A DNA stretch of 64,000 bases, from positions 32,237 to 96,236 of the forward strand of contig RECS01000109.1 in assembly GCA_007693915.1 (NCBI GenBank). Reading direction: 5' to 3'. Below are positions 44,647 to 53,429 of the stretch, piece after piece. This stretch comes from Saprospirales bacterium. Its GTDB lineage: Bacteria; Bacteroidota; Bacteroidia; Chitinophagales; Saprospiraceae. The position numbers and the translations under genes were made by a program. The notes beneath the pieces were generated by a model that did no database searches, was not told where the DNA came from, and saw only the letters and a program-made list of their open reading frames with translations. Every line of letters starts with the position of its first letter. Within the stretch, counting starts at the first letter, position 1.

Positions 44647-46221
44647 ATGAAAGCATTACCTATACCCTATGCCAAACAAATAAAGTCCATTGATTTAGCC
44701 ACCATAAAATTAAAGAAGATTCCCTCGATTAATTTAATGGAGGAGGCTTCTGTGACCTTTTCCTCATGGTTTGAAAAAAAATTTCATATCAGAGAGCAGG
44801 TGATTTTCGCCTTCTGTGGACAGGGAAATAACGGTGGAGATGGTTTAGCAGTATCTAGATTATTAATAGAAAAAGGGTATAAAGTAAGAGTAATACTTTG
44901 GGGTAGTCCTGAAAAATGCTCTAAAGATTGTAAAATAAATTATAACCGCTTAAAATCGACAAGAGCAGTTGAGATTTTAGCTCTAAATAAAGCTAAAAAT
45001 ATTCCCCTTATTCCAGAGGGTTCTATAATTATTGATGCACTTCTGGGTTCAGGATTAGACAGACCGCTTGAGGGAGAATTACAAAAACTCATACTTCAGC
45101 TTAATTCAATTAATGCCACCCGGATCAGCATTGACATCCCCTCTGGTTTGTTTTCTGATAAACCAACTACAGGACTATCTTTTGCTGCTGACGAAGTACT
45201 TTCATTTGAATTCCCAAAATTGGCATTTCTTATGCCTGAAAATGAAGCAAAAATAATAAACTGGGATTTCAGAAGCATTGGACTCAGGATATGTGAAGAA
45301 ATAGAAAAAAAATTGACAAATTATTGGCTAACTACAAACTTCATACAATCGCTTTTGAAAAAAACGAACAGATTCAGCCATAAGGGAACTCATGGTGCCG
45401 CTTTTATTATTGCCGGACAAAAGGGATTTTGTGGAGCTGCTGTCCTGGCGTCAAAATCATGTCTAAGGGCAGGTTGTGGCCTGCTTTACACCCATCTACC
45501 GGAATCTTGTCTTGATATTGTTCAAAAATCAGTTCCTGAGGCCATATGCAAAATCAATGCTGGTCAGGAATACTTAGAAAGTGACATTTTTCCACCTGAA
45601 AAAACCACAGCAATAGGTGTAGGTCCGGGAATTGGTACAAAGTTTTCAACAGCAAGGATAATTGAAAAACTATTTAAAACTACAAAGATACCCATCTTAA
45701 TTGATGCAGACGCATTAAATATTATAGCCTCCAATAATTTACTGCACTCAGTTCCTGAAAACGCTATACTTACACCTCACCCCGGAGAATTTAGAAGACT
45801 TTTTGGTGAATCCTCCAACGACTTCGAGGAGCTCGAACTTCAAAGAAAAAAATCTGTTGAACATAGTGTTTACATCGTTTTCAAAGGGGCTTTTACCAGA
45901 ATTTCTACTCCAGATGGAATAGTTTTTTTCAATTCAACAGGAAACCCGGGGCTTGCAAAAGCGGGCTCAGGTGATGTATTGACAGGAATTATTACCGGTT
46001 TACTAGCAAGGTCTTATTCCCCTTTTGAGGCTTCAGTAATTGGTGTTCACCTTCATGGACTTGCTGCTGACCTCGCTTTAATTAATGAATCCGTCGAAAG
46101 CCTTGTAGCAACAGATGTAATCAAAAATCTTGGCAAAGCATTTCAAAAAATAAAAACGGACAGAGCGCTTGAGAAAATTGATAGCGAAATGCTGGAGCCA
46201 CCGATTGAAGTAACTCCTTAA
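44647..46221 (+). CDS. nnr: Bifunctional NAD(P)HX epimerase / ADP-dependent NAD(P)HX dehydratase
   Basis: This 524-residue repair enzyme has an N-terminal epimerase (YjeF-N, about 1-215) with 'CGQGNNGGDGLAVSRLL' and 'DALLGSGLDRPLEG'. The C-terminal dehydratase (about 225-510) has 'THGAAFIIAGQKGFCGAAVL', 'ILTPHPGEFRRLFG' and 'NPGLAKAGSGDVLTGIITGL', with the catalytic Asp in GSGDVL. It restores hydrated NADH/NADPH to usable cofactor. The fused form is normal in bacteria. It is followed 19 nt later by a sirtuin gene, and both use or protect NAD. Confidence 0.93.
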   Translation: MKALPIPYAKQIKSIDLATIKLKKIPSINLMEEASVTFSSWFEKKFHIREQVIFAFCGQGNNGGDGLAVSRLLIEKGYKVRVILWGSPEKCSKDCKINYNRLKSTRAVEILALNKAKNIPLIPEGSIIIDALLGSGLDRPLEGELQKLILQLNSINATRISIDIPSGLFSDKPTTGLSFAADEVLSFEFPKLAFLMPENEAKIINWDFRSIGLRICEEIEKKLTNYWLTTNFIQSLLKKTNRFSHKGTHGAAFIIAGQKGFCGAAVLASKSCLRAGCGLLYTHLPESCLDIVQKSVPEAICKINAGQEYLESDIFPPEKTTAIGVGPGIGTKFSTARIIEKLFKTTKIPILIDADALNIIASNNLLHSVPENAILTPHPGEFRRLFGESSNDFEELELQRKKSVEHSVYIVFKGAFTRISTPDGIVFFNSTGNPGLAKAGSGDVLTGIITGLLARSYSPFEASVIGVHLHGLAADLALINESVESLVATDVIKNLGKAFQKIKTDRALEKIDSEMLEPPIEVTP

Positions 46222-46240
46222 CAACTTTAAAAATAAATAA

Positions 46241-46936
46241 ATGAAAATAGTAGCCATTACTGGAGCCGGAATCAGTGCAGAAAGCGGATTGAGCACTTTT
46301 AGAGGTGCGGGAGGCTTATGGGAAGGTCATGATATAATGGAAGTAGCGTCTCCTGAAGGCTGGGCAAATAAGCCTGAATTAGTGCTAAAATTCTATAACT
46401 TAAGACGCCAACAATTAAAAACGGTAGTACCCAATAACGCACATCTCGTGCTTTCAGAATTAGAAAAGAATTTTGACGTAAGCGTTATAACACAAAATGT
46501 GGACGATCTACATGAACGGGCGGGCAGTAAAAATATCATCCATTTGCATGGTGAGTTGACAAAAGTCAGATCGTGTATTGACGAAAATTACATTATTGAT
46601 AAAGAGGGAGAAATCCTAATAGGGGAAAAATGTCCAAAAGGCGGTCAATTAAGACCCCATATCGTCTGGTTCGGGGAATTGGTTCCCATGATGGATATTG
46701 CAACGGAAATTGTTCGAACGGCTGATGTAGTAGTAGTTATTGGGACTTCACTCCAGGTTTATCCGGCGGCAGGATTAGTGCTGATGGCACCACCACACGC
46801 AAAGATATGGTATATCGATCCTCAACCCTCCACAGAGCTAAAGTCATACTTTGGGGATCGACTTACTGTTTTGTCATCCACCGCTACAAAAGGTATGGAA
46901 GTATTTAAAGATTGGGTGGAGAAGCAGCAACAGTAA
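46241..46936 (+). CDS. cobB: NAD-dependent protein deacylase (sirtuin, CobB type)
   Basis: This 231-residue Sir2 protein has the NAD-binding start 'ITGAGISAESGLSTFRG', 'TQNVDDLHERAG' and the catalytic His in 'HLHGELTKVRS'. 'HIVWFGELVPM' and 'VVIGTSLQVYPAAGLV' follow. 'FYNLRR' in the substrate region provides the Tyr-x-x-Arg pair of class III sirtuins, which favours succinyl or malonyl lysine. The zinc-binding module has only one Cys in each half (RSC and EKC), so the usual four-Cys site is not complete. Short spacing to nnr suggests an NAD-related operon. Confidence 0.9.
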   Translation: MKIVAITGAGISAESGLSTFRGAGGLWEGHDIMEVASPEGWANKPELVLKFYNLRRQQLKTVVPNNAHLVLSELEKNFDVSVITQNVDDLHERAGSKNIIHLHGELTKVRSCIDENYIIDKEGEILIGEKCPKGGQLRPHIVWFGELVPMMDIATEIVRTADVVVVIGTSLQVYPAAGLVLMAPPHAKIWYIDPQPSTELKSYFGDRLTVLSSTATKGMEVFKDWVEKQQQ

Positions 46937-46946
46937 TTCATCTCAA

Positions 46947-47651
46947 TTAATCCACACTTACTACTTTTTTCAATACAATAATCAAACCCAATAATGCTAC
47001 AATCACCAGAATAAAAGGTAAAAGGTTCAAAAAGCCATCAAACTCAGGATTATTCACAAAATTCCAAACTTCACGGGCATTTTTACCTCCCCAGAAAAAA
47101 AGCATTGTCCTTGGTAACATCCCGAGCATACTGGCATATGTGTATTTCCAGAGATTAAGCGAAAATTTTGCCAAGAAAATATTTATCATTGCAAAAGGCA
47201 AAACCGGAGACAGCCTTAGCGACGCGACCATCAAAGTCTGATTTTTTTCAATATTTCCAAGATATGGTTTCAGGGAATCTACCTCCTCAAAGGGCACTGT
47301 TTTGAAAACTCTATTGACTAGTTTTCCCAAGTATAGTCCTAGCAAAGCAGCTAATGGATAGGAAACAAAGATAGGAATTAGCCCCATCCATCCAAGATAA
47401 TAACCACACAAAATAGCGATAAGTGTACTTGGACTAAATGCAGCACCAATGAGAAAAACTGCTCCAAAGGTAGCAAAAATATACAGTAGCCGGATGTCTA
47501 TACCAAAAATCCAAGGATTAGATTGCAAGCCAAGAACAACCAATGAACTGACTACAAGAGGAAGCAAACCAAAAAAAAACATCAAAACCAAAAGTCTTGA
47601 GTTGTCTCTCCCAAGTTGAAAAATGACAGAGAGGTACTTTTTTATTGGCAT
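46947..47651 (-). CDS. TVP38/TMEM64 (DedA-like, VTT domain) membrane protein
   Basis: This 234-residue integral membrane protein has about five hydrophobic segments. 'GAAFSPSTLIAILCGYYLG', 'YPLAALLGLYLGKLVNR' and 'VASLRLSPVLPFAMINIFLA' form the VTT/SNARE-associated domain, and 'LGMLPRTMLFFWGGKNA' lies near the C-terminal helix. Related DedA and TMEM41/VMP1 proteins are lipid scramblases or lipid-carrier transporters. The substrate here is unknown. It converges with cobB (10 nt between stops). Confidence 0.85.
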   Translation of the reverse strand: MPIKKYLSVIFQLGRDNSRLLVLMFFFGLLPLVVSSLVVLGLQSNPWIFGIDIRLLYIFATFGAVFLIGAAFSPSTLIAILCGYYLGWMGLIPIFVSYPLAALLGLYLGKLVNRVFKTVPFEEVDSLKPYLGNIEKNQTLMVASLRLSPVLPFAMINIFLAKFSLNLWKYTYASMLGMLPRTMLFFWGGKNAREVWNFVNNPEFDGFLNLLPFILVIVALLGLIIVLKKVVSVD

Positions 47652-47720
47652 GACCTAAGTCTCAATATTCTACTTACTCCTCTTATCATCTTCGATTTTT
47701 TGTGAAAATAGCCCTGAATA

Positions 47721-48728
47721 CTACTTCAGTTTAACTAAATACTCCATCAGCTCCACCGTACGACAAGAATAAGCATATTCATTGTCATACCATGCCAATG
47801 TTTTGTATAATTTGCCTATTTTCATGGTTGACAACGCATCAAAAATACTTGAATGAGTATTAGAAATGATATCAACGGAAACGATGGGATCCTCTGTATA
47901 TTCAATGATACCCTTTAACTCGTTCTCAGCGGCCTTTTTTACAGCAGCGTTTATCTCTTCTACTGAAGGATCTTTTTTCAACATGAAAACAAAATCTGTG
48001 GCCGAACCGGAAATAGTGGGAACTCGCATTGCAGCTCCGGTTAACTTTCCTTTTAATTGCGGAAGAACTATTGCTGCAGCACTTGCTGCTCCTGTGGAAG
48101 TAGGAATAATAGACACAGCAGCTGCACGCGCTCTGCGAAGATCACTGTGAGGTGCATCCATTAGCCTTTGATCAGCAGTATATGCGTGAATCGTATTCAT
48201 TACACCTTGTTCAATACCAAAATTCTCATCCAAAACCATTGCTAAAGGAGCCAGACAATTGGTAGTGCAACTTGCATTTGAAATGATATTATCCTCAGCT
48301 TTCAAAATATGATGATTCACACCCAATACTACTGTAGGAACACCATCACCCTTAGCAGGTGCAGATAAAACTACCTTTTTTGCACCGGCCTGAAGGTGTT
48401 TGCTCATGGCCTCTTTAGTACGAAAAACTCCGGTACTTTCTAAAACCACATCAACCCCCAATTTTTTCCAAGGTAAGTTTGCAGGATCTTTTTCACTATA
48501 ACACTTTAACCTGTGCTTACCATCAATCACCATTTCATCACCCTCTGCTGTGACCGAATAAGGCAGCCTCCCATGAGCAGAATCATACTTAAAAAGATGA
48601 GCTAAAGTGGTATTGTCAGTTAAATCATTAATAGCGACACACTCAAGGGTATCACTTTTTAAAATCTCTCTAAGAGATATACGGCCAATGCGACCAAAGC
48701 CATTAATGGCAACTTTAATCTTTGTCAT
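47721..48728 (-). CDS. gap: Glyceraldehyde-3-phosphate dehydrogenase
   Basis: This 335-residue glycolytic enzyme has the NAD-binding 'KVAINGFGRIGRISLREIL' and the catalytic Cys in 'SNASCTTNCLAPLAMVLDE'. 'HAYTADQRLMDAPHSDLRRA' and 'WYDNEYAYSCRTVELMEYL' follow. Length and motifs are normal. The Asp in 'INDLTDNTTLAHLFKYDSAH' fits NAD preference. It is 13 nt downstream of pfkA in the same direction, so the two glycolytic steps are probably cotranscribed. Confidence 0.97.
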   Translation of the reverse strand: MTKIKVAINGFGRIGRISLREILKSDTLECVAINDLTDNTTLAHLFKYDSAHGRLPYSVTAEGDEMVIDGKHRLKCYSEKDPANLPWKKLGVDVVLESTGVFRTKEAMSKHLQAGAKKVVLSAPAKGDGVPTVVLGVNHHILKAEDNIISNASCTTNCLAPLAMVLDENFGIEQGVMNTIHAYTADQRLMDAPHSDLRRARAAAVSIIPTSTGAASAAAIVLPQLKGKLTGAAMRVPTISGSATDFVFMLKKDPSVEEINAAVKKAAENELKGIIEYTEDPIVSVDIISNTHSSIFDALSTMKIGKLYKTLAWYDNEYAYSCRTVELMEYLVKLK

Positions 48729-48741
48729 AATTTAATTTATT

Positions 48742-49722
48742 TTAAATGGATAGAATTTGTGCAATTTTTACGAGGTGCTCATTGATCTTCTTCTTTTGAG
48801 TGTAGGAGGTTTCAATGGGTTCCTGCACTATTTTTCCACATCGATAAGAAGTCATAAATCCGGTATTACCACTCAACAATCCTTCTACTGCAGCTACCCC
48901 CATTTCACTTGCAATGACACGATCAAAACAACTGGGATCACCACCTCTTTGCAAGTGTCCGAGAATGGTTACCTTAGTTTCGTAATCAGTGTATTTTTCC
49001 TGCACCGCTTTAGCTATTTCAATGGCTCCACCGTTAGCATTACCCTCAGCTACTACAACTATACTGCTGCTTTTTTTGTTGCGGAAACCCTTTCTTAAAA
49101 TAGCTACAAGTTCTTCTACCGAAACCGGTCTTTCCGGCATCATAATACAAACTGCACCGGATGCTATACCTGATCTCAGTGCAATAAAGCCGGTATCTCT
49201 TCCCATTACTTCAACAAAAAACAACCGATTATGAGACAAGGCGGTATCTCGAATTTTATCGATACAACTCACCACAATATTGGAAGCACTATCATATCCA
49301 ATTGAATAATCAGTACCAGCAATATCATTATCGATGGTGGCAGGTATTCCAGCAATCTGAATGCCAAATTCTTTGCCAAAAACATGGGCTCCAGCAAAAG
49401 TACCATCTCCACCAATAGCGATGAGTCCATCGATTTTATTTTGGCGCATATTATCATATGCTTGTTTTCTCCCTTCAACTGTCCTGAATTCAGGGCAACG
49501 CGAAGACCTCAAAAAGGTACCACCATTCCCAAGAATATTGTTAACGGACCTGACTGATAAATCTCTGAAATTTCCATTTACCAAACCATTATAACCCTCA
49601 TAAACCCCTACAGCCTGCGCATTATAATATACACATGATCTAACTACTGCACGAACAGCAGCATTCATTCCCGGCGCATCACCACCGGAGGTTAAGAGAG
49701 CAATTCTTTTTATGTCACTCAT
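48742..49722 (-). CDS. pfkA: 6-phosphofructokinase (ATP-type, PfkA)
   Basis: I place the start at the ATG at 49722 (MSDIKRIALLTSGGDAPGMN), giving 326 residues. The frame extends 19 codons further upstream but crosses the likely promoter. Motifs: 'TSGGDAPGMNAAVRAVVR', 'GNGGTFLRSSRCPEF', 'IGGDGTFAGAH', the catalytic 'GIPATIDNDIAGTDYSIG', 'VEVMGRDTGFIAL' and 'LGHLQRGGDPSCFDR'. The GGDGT glycine series is that of ATP-dependent enzymes rather than the PPi-dependent class. It precedes gap. It is divergent from the NUDIX-family regulator at 49872, a likely controller. Confidence 0.95.
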   Translation of the reverse strand: MSDIKRIALLTSGGDAPGMNAAVRAVVRSCVYYNAQAVGVYEGYNGLVNGNFRDLSVRSVNNILGNGGTFLRSSRCPEFRTVEGRKQAYDNMRQNKIDGLIAIGGDGTFAGAHVFGKEFGIQIAGIPATIDNDIAGTDYSIGYDSASNIVVSCIDKIRDTALSHNRLFFVEVMGRDTGFIALRSGIASGAVCIMMPERPVSVEELVAILRKGFRNKKSSSIVVVAEGNANGGAIEIAKAVQEKYTDYETKVTILGHLQRGGDPSCFDRVIASEMGVAAVEGLLSGNTGFMTSYRCGKIVQEPIETSYTQKKKINEHLVKIAQILSI

Positions 49723-49742
49723 TTTTTTTAACTTTACATAAG

Positions 49743-49750
49743 CAAATATA
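49743..49750 (-). promoter_or_regulatory. Candidate -7 element (TATATTTG) for pfkA-gap
   Basis: Minus-strand TATATTTG, followed by C, matches TAnnTTTG and lies 20 nt before the pfkA ATG at 49722. The palindrome at 49756-49766 lies immediately upstream of it. Confidence 0.45.
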
Positions 49751-49755
49751 CGCGA

Positions 49756-49766
49756 ACACTTAGTGT
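49756..49766. promoter_or_regulatory. Palindrome ACACTTAGTGT, candidate operator
   Basis: This 11-bp palindrome has perfect 5-nt arms (ACACT/AGTGT) around a central T. It lies between the divergent pfkA and NUDIX-regulator genes, just upstream of the pfkA -7 candidate, where a bound dimeric regulator could block or contact RNA polymerase. A second copy was not found in the region. Confidence 0.4.
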
Positions 49767-49871
49767 CTCCAGTACACAATCTAATTATTTTGTAACTTTA
49801 CATCAAATATATAAACTAAAACCGTGCCATACTAGGAAAACTAAACTTTAAATCATTCTTAAAAACTTGAT

Positions 49872-50615
49872 TTGGAAGAAAAAAATATAATTACAGGAGA
49901 AAACATAAACTCCCATCTAAAAGACATTGAGGAGCACTCAAAAATAGCTGTATCCGTAGATTGTGTGATTTTCGGGTATGATATGGAAGAGCTGAAGGTG
50001 TTAACAATAAGCTGCAATATGGATCCCTATAAGGGTCTTCCCTCATTGATTGGCGATTTGGTAAATGAGTATGAGGATTTAGATCAGGCTGCAAAACGTA
50101 TTTTAAAGGAAAGAACCGGCATCGATAATTTGTATCTTGAACAAATAAAATCATTCGGAAAAGTCGACAGACACCCACTTGGTCGAGTGATAACAGTTAC
50201 TTACTTCGCTTTGGTTAAAAAAGAAGACTATACCTCAAATGGCACTAGACCAGCAGTAAATTCTAAGTGGATTGCCTTAAGTCAAATTAATGAGATGGCA
50301 TTCGACCATTTGAATATTACTAATGTCGCCTTGGACACTTTGAGAAAAAAACTATTGGAGTGTCCCATCTGGATGAAGTTACTGCCAGTCGACTTTTCTC
50401 TGCCCGAACTTCAACACCTATTTGAGACCATTATTGGGATACCTCTTGACAAAAGGAATTTCCGAAAAAAAATCCTTAGTCTTGATATCATTCAGGAGTC
50501 CGGCAAAAAACAAAAGGATGTCCCACACAGACCGGCCAACCTTTACCGCGTCAACCAAAAGAAACTAAAAAAAGAGTATTCTTTCTTATTGAAAAATCCG
50601 TTTCACCACGGATAA
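49872..50615 (+). CDS. NrtR/AraR-type regulator: degenerate NUDIX domain plus winged helix
   Basis: This 247-residue protein apparently starts at TTG (no earlier in-frame ATG). An N-terminal NUDIX fold spans about 25-160 ('AVSVDCVIFGYDMEELKVL', 'RVITVTYFALVKKEDY'). A C-terminal winged-helix domain spans about 165-240 ('LPELQHLFETIIGIPLDKRN', 'FRKKILSLDIIQ', 'HRPANLYRVNQ'). This is the layout of NrtR-family repressors, which in Bacteroidetes include sugar regulators such as AraR. The NUDIX box region 'QAAKRILKERTGID' replaces the catalytic R-E...E-E with R-I...E-R, so hydrolysis is unlikely and ligand sensing is favoured. It is divergent from pfkA-gap. Confidence 0.85.
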   Translation: MEEKNIITGENINSHLKDIEEHSKIAVSVDCVIFGYDMEELKVLTISCNMDPYKGLPSLIGDLVNEYEDLDQAAKRILKERTGIDNLYLEQIKSFGKVDRHPLGRVITVTYFALVKKEDYTSNGTRPAVNSKWIALSQINEMAFDHLNITNVALDTLRKKLLECPIWMKLLPVDFSLPELQHLFETIIGIPLDKRNFRKKILSLDIIQESGKKQKDVPHRPANLYRVNQKKLKKEYSFLLKNPFHHG

Positions 50616-50619
50616 AAGG

Positions 50620-53259
50620 CTACATCCGCTCCAACTCTTGAATGCTTTCATTGATAATCCGTAGCCTCTTTTGTCCGTCTTCTAGCTTTTGGCGTTCTTT
50701 TTCAACGACAGGTGCAGGAGCACTGCTTACAAAACGTTCATTGGACAGCTTCTTTTCAACTGAAATCAGGAAGCCTTCTGCTTGATTTTTGTCTTTAAGA
50801 AGTTTTTCTAATTCAGCTGCTTTGTCGATATAACTACCTGTATTGATAAAGAACTTATTATTTCCTGAAAGGAAACACATCCATCCATCAGGATGATCAT
50901 CAATTGGGTTCAGATCACCCACTTTACCAAATTTTTGCAGGATATTACAATGTCCTTCAGAAAAGACAACAGCTCGCTCAGTTTTCTTTTCTTCAATAGC
51001 TATTTCCATTTGCTCACTATAAGCAATTCCATATTTATTTCTTATTTCTCGGATTCTCGACACCAGCGACCTCAAGGCATCCATTTGATTTACAGCTGAT
51101 TTATTTATTTTGCCCATTTCCGGTAGCTGAGCTGAAAAGCAATCTTCACCTTTTTTTCTATCCCTCAAAAGAGCCCATATCTCCTCAGTGACAAAAGGCA
51201 TAAATGGATGCAGAACAATCATCAGCTTCTCAAAAATCACAATTGTTTTATCCAATACCTCAGTGGATATTTTTTCTCCCTGAGCCGGTTTAATTACCTC
51301 AAGATACCAAGAGCAGAAATCATTCCAAATCAAAGTATAAGTTCTGATCAAAGCCTCAGAAATCCGATACTGGTTGAAGCAATTTTGATTTTCCTCCAGA
51401 GCTGTTGCAATCAGGCTTTCCATCCACTCTAGTGCTACTTCATCGGATCGTTCTGGTTTTTTAGAAGAATCACTCTCCCACCCTTTGACTAAGCGCATGG
51501 CATTCCAGATTTTATTGGAAAAGTTCCTACCTTGCTCACATAGGGATTCATCAAAGAGCAAATCTCCACCTGCAGGCGAACAACTCAACATACCAAACCT
51601 TACGCCATCTGCACCATAGGTATCAATTAGTTTCAGCGCATCGGGTGAGTTACCTAGTGATTTACTCATCTTTCTCCTTTGCTTATCCCTGACCATGCCG
51701 GTAAAATACACATCCTTAAAGGGCATCTCCCCTTTCCACTCATAGCCGGCCATAATCATCCTCGCTACCCACAAAAAGATAATATCCCAGCCAGTAACGA
51801 GGACTGAGGTCGGATAGTAGTAATTAATTTCCTTCTCTGACCGAAAACCATTAAAAACAGAAACTGGCCAAAGCCATGAAGAAAACCAGGTATCCAAAGC
51901 ATCTTCCTCCTGCCTGAGATCAGATATTTGTAATTCCGGTCTGCCTAATTTTTTTCTCGCTAATTCAAGTGCCTCCTCAGCTGTCGTAGCTACAAAAATC
52001 TCATCTTCATAATACCAGGCAGGAATACGGTGTCCCCACCAAAGCTGACGCGATATACACCAGTCGCGGATATTATTCATCCAGTGGCGGTAAGTATTGA
52101 TCATGTTTTCAGGAAAAAAGCGGATATCTTTATTTTCCGCTGCGTCCAGAGCGGGCTGCACTATTTCCTTCATATTGACATACCATTGTTTACTCAGCAT
52201 AGGCTCAATGACTGCATTGGTGCGCTCAGAGCGCCCCACATTGTGCTGATAATCTTCGACCGAGGATAGCAATCCCGCTTCATCTAATAACTGACGCATT
52301 TTTTTACGAGCCTCAAATCTGTCCAATCCGCTTAATGGACCACCATTCTCATTGACAATACCATTGGGTTCTAGCATACTAAGAACCTCAAGTTTATGCT
52401 TAAGTCCAATCTCATAATCATTGGGGTCGTGTGCGGGGGTAATTTTTAACGCGCCCGTACCAAACTCTCTATCGACATAATCATCGAAGACAACGGGAAC
52501 TGAACGTTCCGCTATAGGAACGATTAGCTTTTTTCCTTTCAGATGACTGTATCTCTCATCCTCGGGATGAACGGCAACACCGGTATCAGCCATTATGGTT
52601 TCCGGCCTTGTAGTAGCAATGGTAACAAATTCATCACTTCCCTCTACCTGATATTTTACGTGATAGAGGTGCCCTTTTTCTTGTGAGTAGATTACTTCCT
52701 CATTGGATAAAACGGTCAGCGCCTCCGGATCCCAATTAACCATTCTTAGTCCACGGTATAATTTTCCACGATTGTACAAATCTACAAAAGCCTGAATAAC
52801 ATGGTCAGAACGGATTTCATCCATAGTAAAAACGGTCCTGTCCCAATCCGCTGAAGCACCGAGTCGCTCGAGCTGATTTAGAATGATTCCCCCGTACTTT
52901 TCTGTCCACTCCCAGGCGTATTTCAAAAACTCTTCCCTACCCAATTCACCTTTCGTCAAGCCTTTTTCTTCCCTAAGCCACTTTACTACTTTAGCCTCAG
53001 TAGCAATACTCGCATGATCAGTACCCGGCACCCAACAGGCGTTTTTCCCCTGACTTCTCGCTCTCCGAATCAGTACATCCTGTATGGTGTTATTCAGCAT
53101 ATGACCCATATGCAATATACCAGTGACATTAGGAGGAGGAATTAAAATGGTAAAAGGCTCACGATCATCCACCTCTGACTTAAAATAACCATTTGATTTC
53201 CAGTAATCATACCACTTTCTTTCAACCTCTCCAGGCTCAAAATGCTTCGAAATTTCCAT
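50620..53259 (-). CDS. valS: Valyl-tRNA synthetase
   Basis: This 879-residue class I synthetase has the signature 'PPPNVTGILHMGHMLNNTIQ' (HMGH) and an editing domain around 180-330 ('VTIATTRPETIMADTGVAVH'). 'DALDTWFSSWLWPVSVF', 'GWDIIFLWVARMIM' and the 'KMSKSLGNSPDALKLI' loop follow. An anticodon-binding helical domain and a C-terminal coiled coil ('AAELEKLLKDKNQAEGFLI ... KLEDGQKRLRII') typical of ValRS end the protein. Complete. A GATATTTG element (plus-strand CAAATATC at 53280-53287) is a possible promoter. It converges with the regulator gene (4 nt between stops). Confidence 0.96.
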   Translation of the reverse strand: MEISKHFEPGEVERKWYDYWKSNGYFKSEVDDREPFTILIPPPNVTGILHMGHMLNNTIQDVLIRRARSQGKNACWVPGTDHASIATEAKVVKWLREEKGLTKGELGREEFLKYAWEWTEKYGGIILNQLERLGASADWDRTVFTMDEIRSDHVIQAFVDLYNRGKLYRGLRMVNWDPEALTVLSNEEVIYSQEKGHLYHVKYQVEGSDEFVTIATTRPETIMADTGVAVHPEDERYSHLKGKKLIVPIAERSVPVVFDDYVDREFGTGALKITPAHDPNDYEIGLKHKLEVLSMLEPNGIVNENGGPLSGLDRFEARKKMRQLLDEAGLLSSVEDYQHNVGRSERTNAVIEPMLSKQWYVNMKEIVQPALDAAENKDIRFFPENMINTYRHWMNNIRDWCISRQLWWGHRIPAWYYEDEIFVATTAEEALELARKKLGRPELQISDLRQEEDALDTWFSSWLWPVSVFNGFRSEKEINYYYPTSVLVTGWDIIFLWVARMIMAGYEWKGEMPFKDVYFTGMVRDKQRRKMSKSLGNSPDALKLIDTYGADGVRFGMLSCSPAGGDLLFDESLCEQGRNFSNKIWNAMRLVKGWESDSSKKPERSDEVALEWMESLIATALEENQNCFNQYRISEALIRTYTLIWNDFCSWYLEVIKPAQGEKISTEVLDKTIVIFEKLMIVLHPFMPFVTEEIWALLRDRKKGEDCFSAQLPEMGKINKSAVNQMDALRSLVSRIREIRNKYGIAYSEQMEIAIEEKKTERAVVFSEGHCNILQKFGKVGDLNPIDDHPDGWMCFLSGNNKFFINTGSYIDKAAELEKLLKDKNQAEGFLISVEKKLSNERFVSSAPAPVVEKERQKLEDGQKRLRIINESIQELERM

Positions 53260-53331
53260 CCATTCAATTTTTAGAGCTGCAAATATCGGTAATTTATGAC
53301 TATTGGTGCGAATATTGAGATTTGAAGTGAT

Positions 53332-53364
53332 AAAGTTTAAAGTGGAAAGTTTAATGTTTAAAGA
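53332..53364. repeat. AAAGTTTAAAG-type imperfect repeat
   Basis: Between valS and the tamB-like gene, AAAGTTTAAAG, GGAAAGTTTAATG and TTTAAAG recur in loose tandem. The pattern resembles the TTGAAGG/TTGAAAG heptamer clusters elsewhere in the window, with a more AT-rich unit. Confidence 0.45.
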
Positions 53365-53429
53365 TTGCTGATGTCTTTTATTGGTTCAAAAAGAAAAACA
53401 TTAAAACATGAAAGCAAAATAGCACCACT

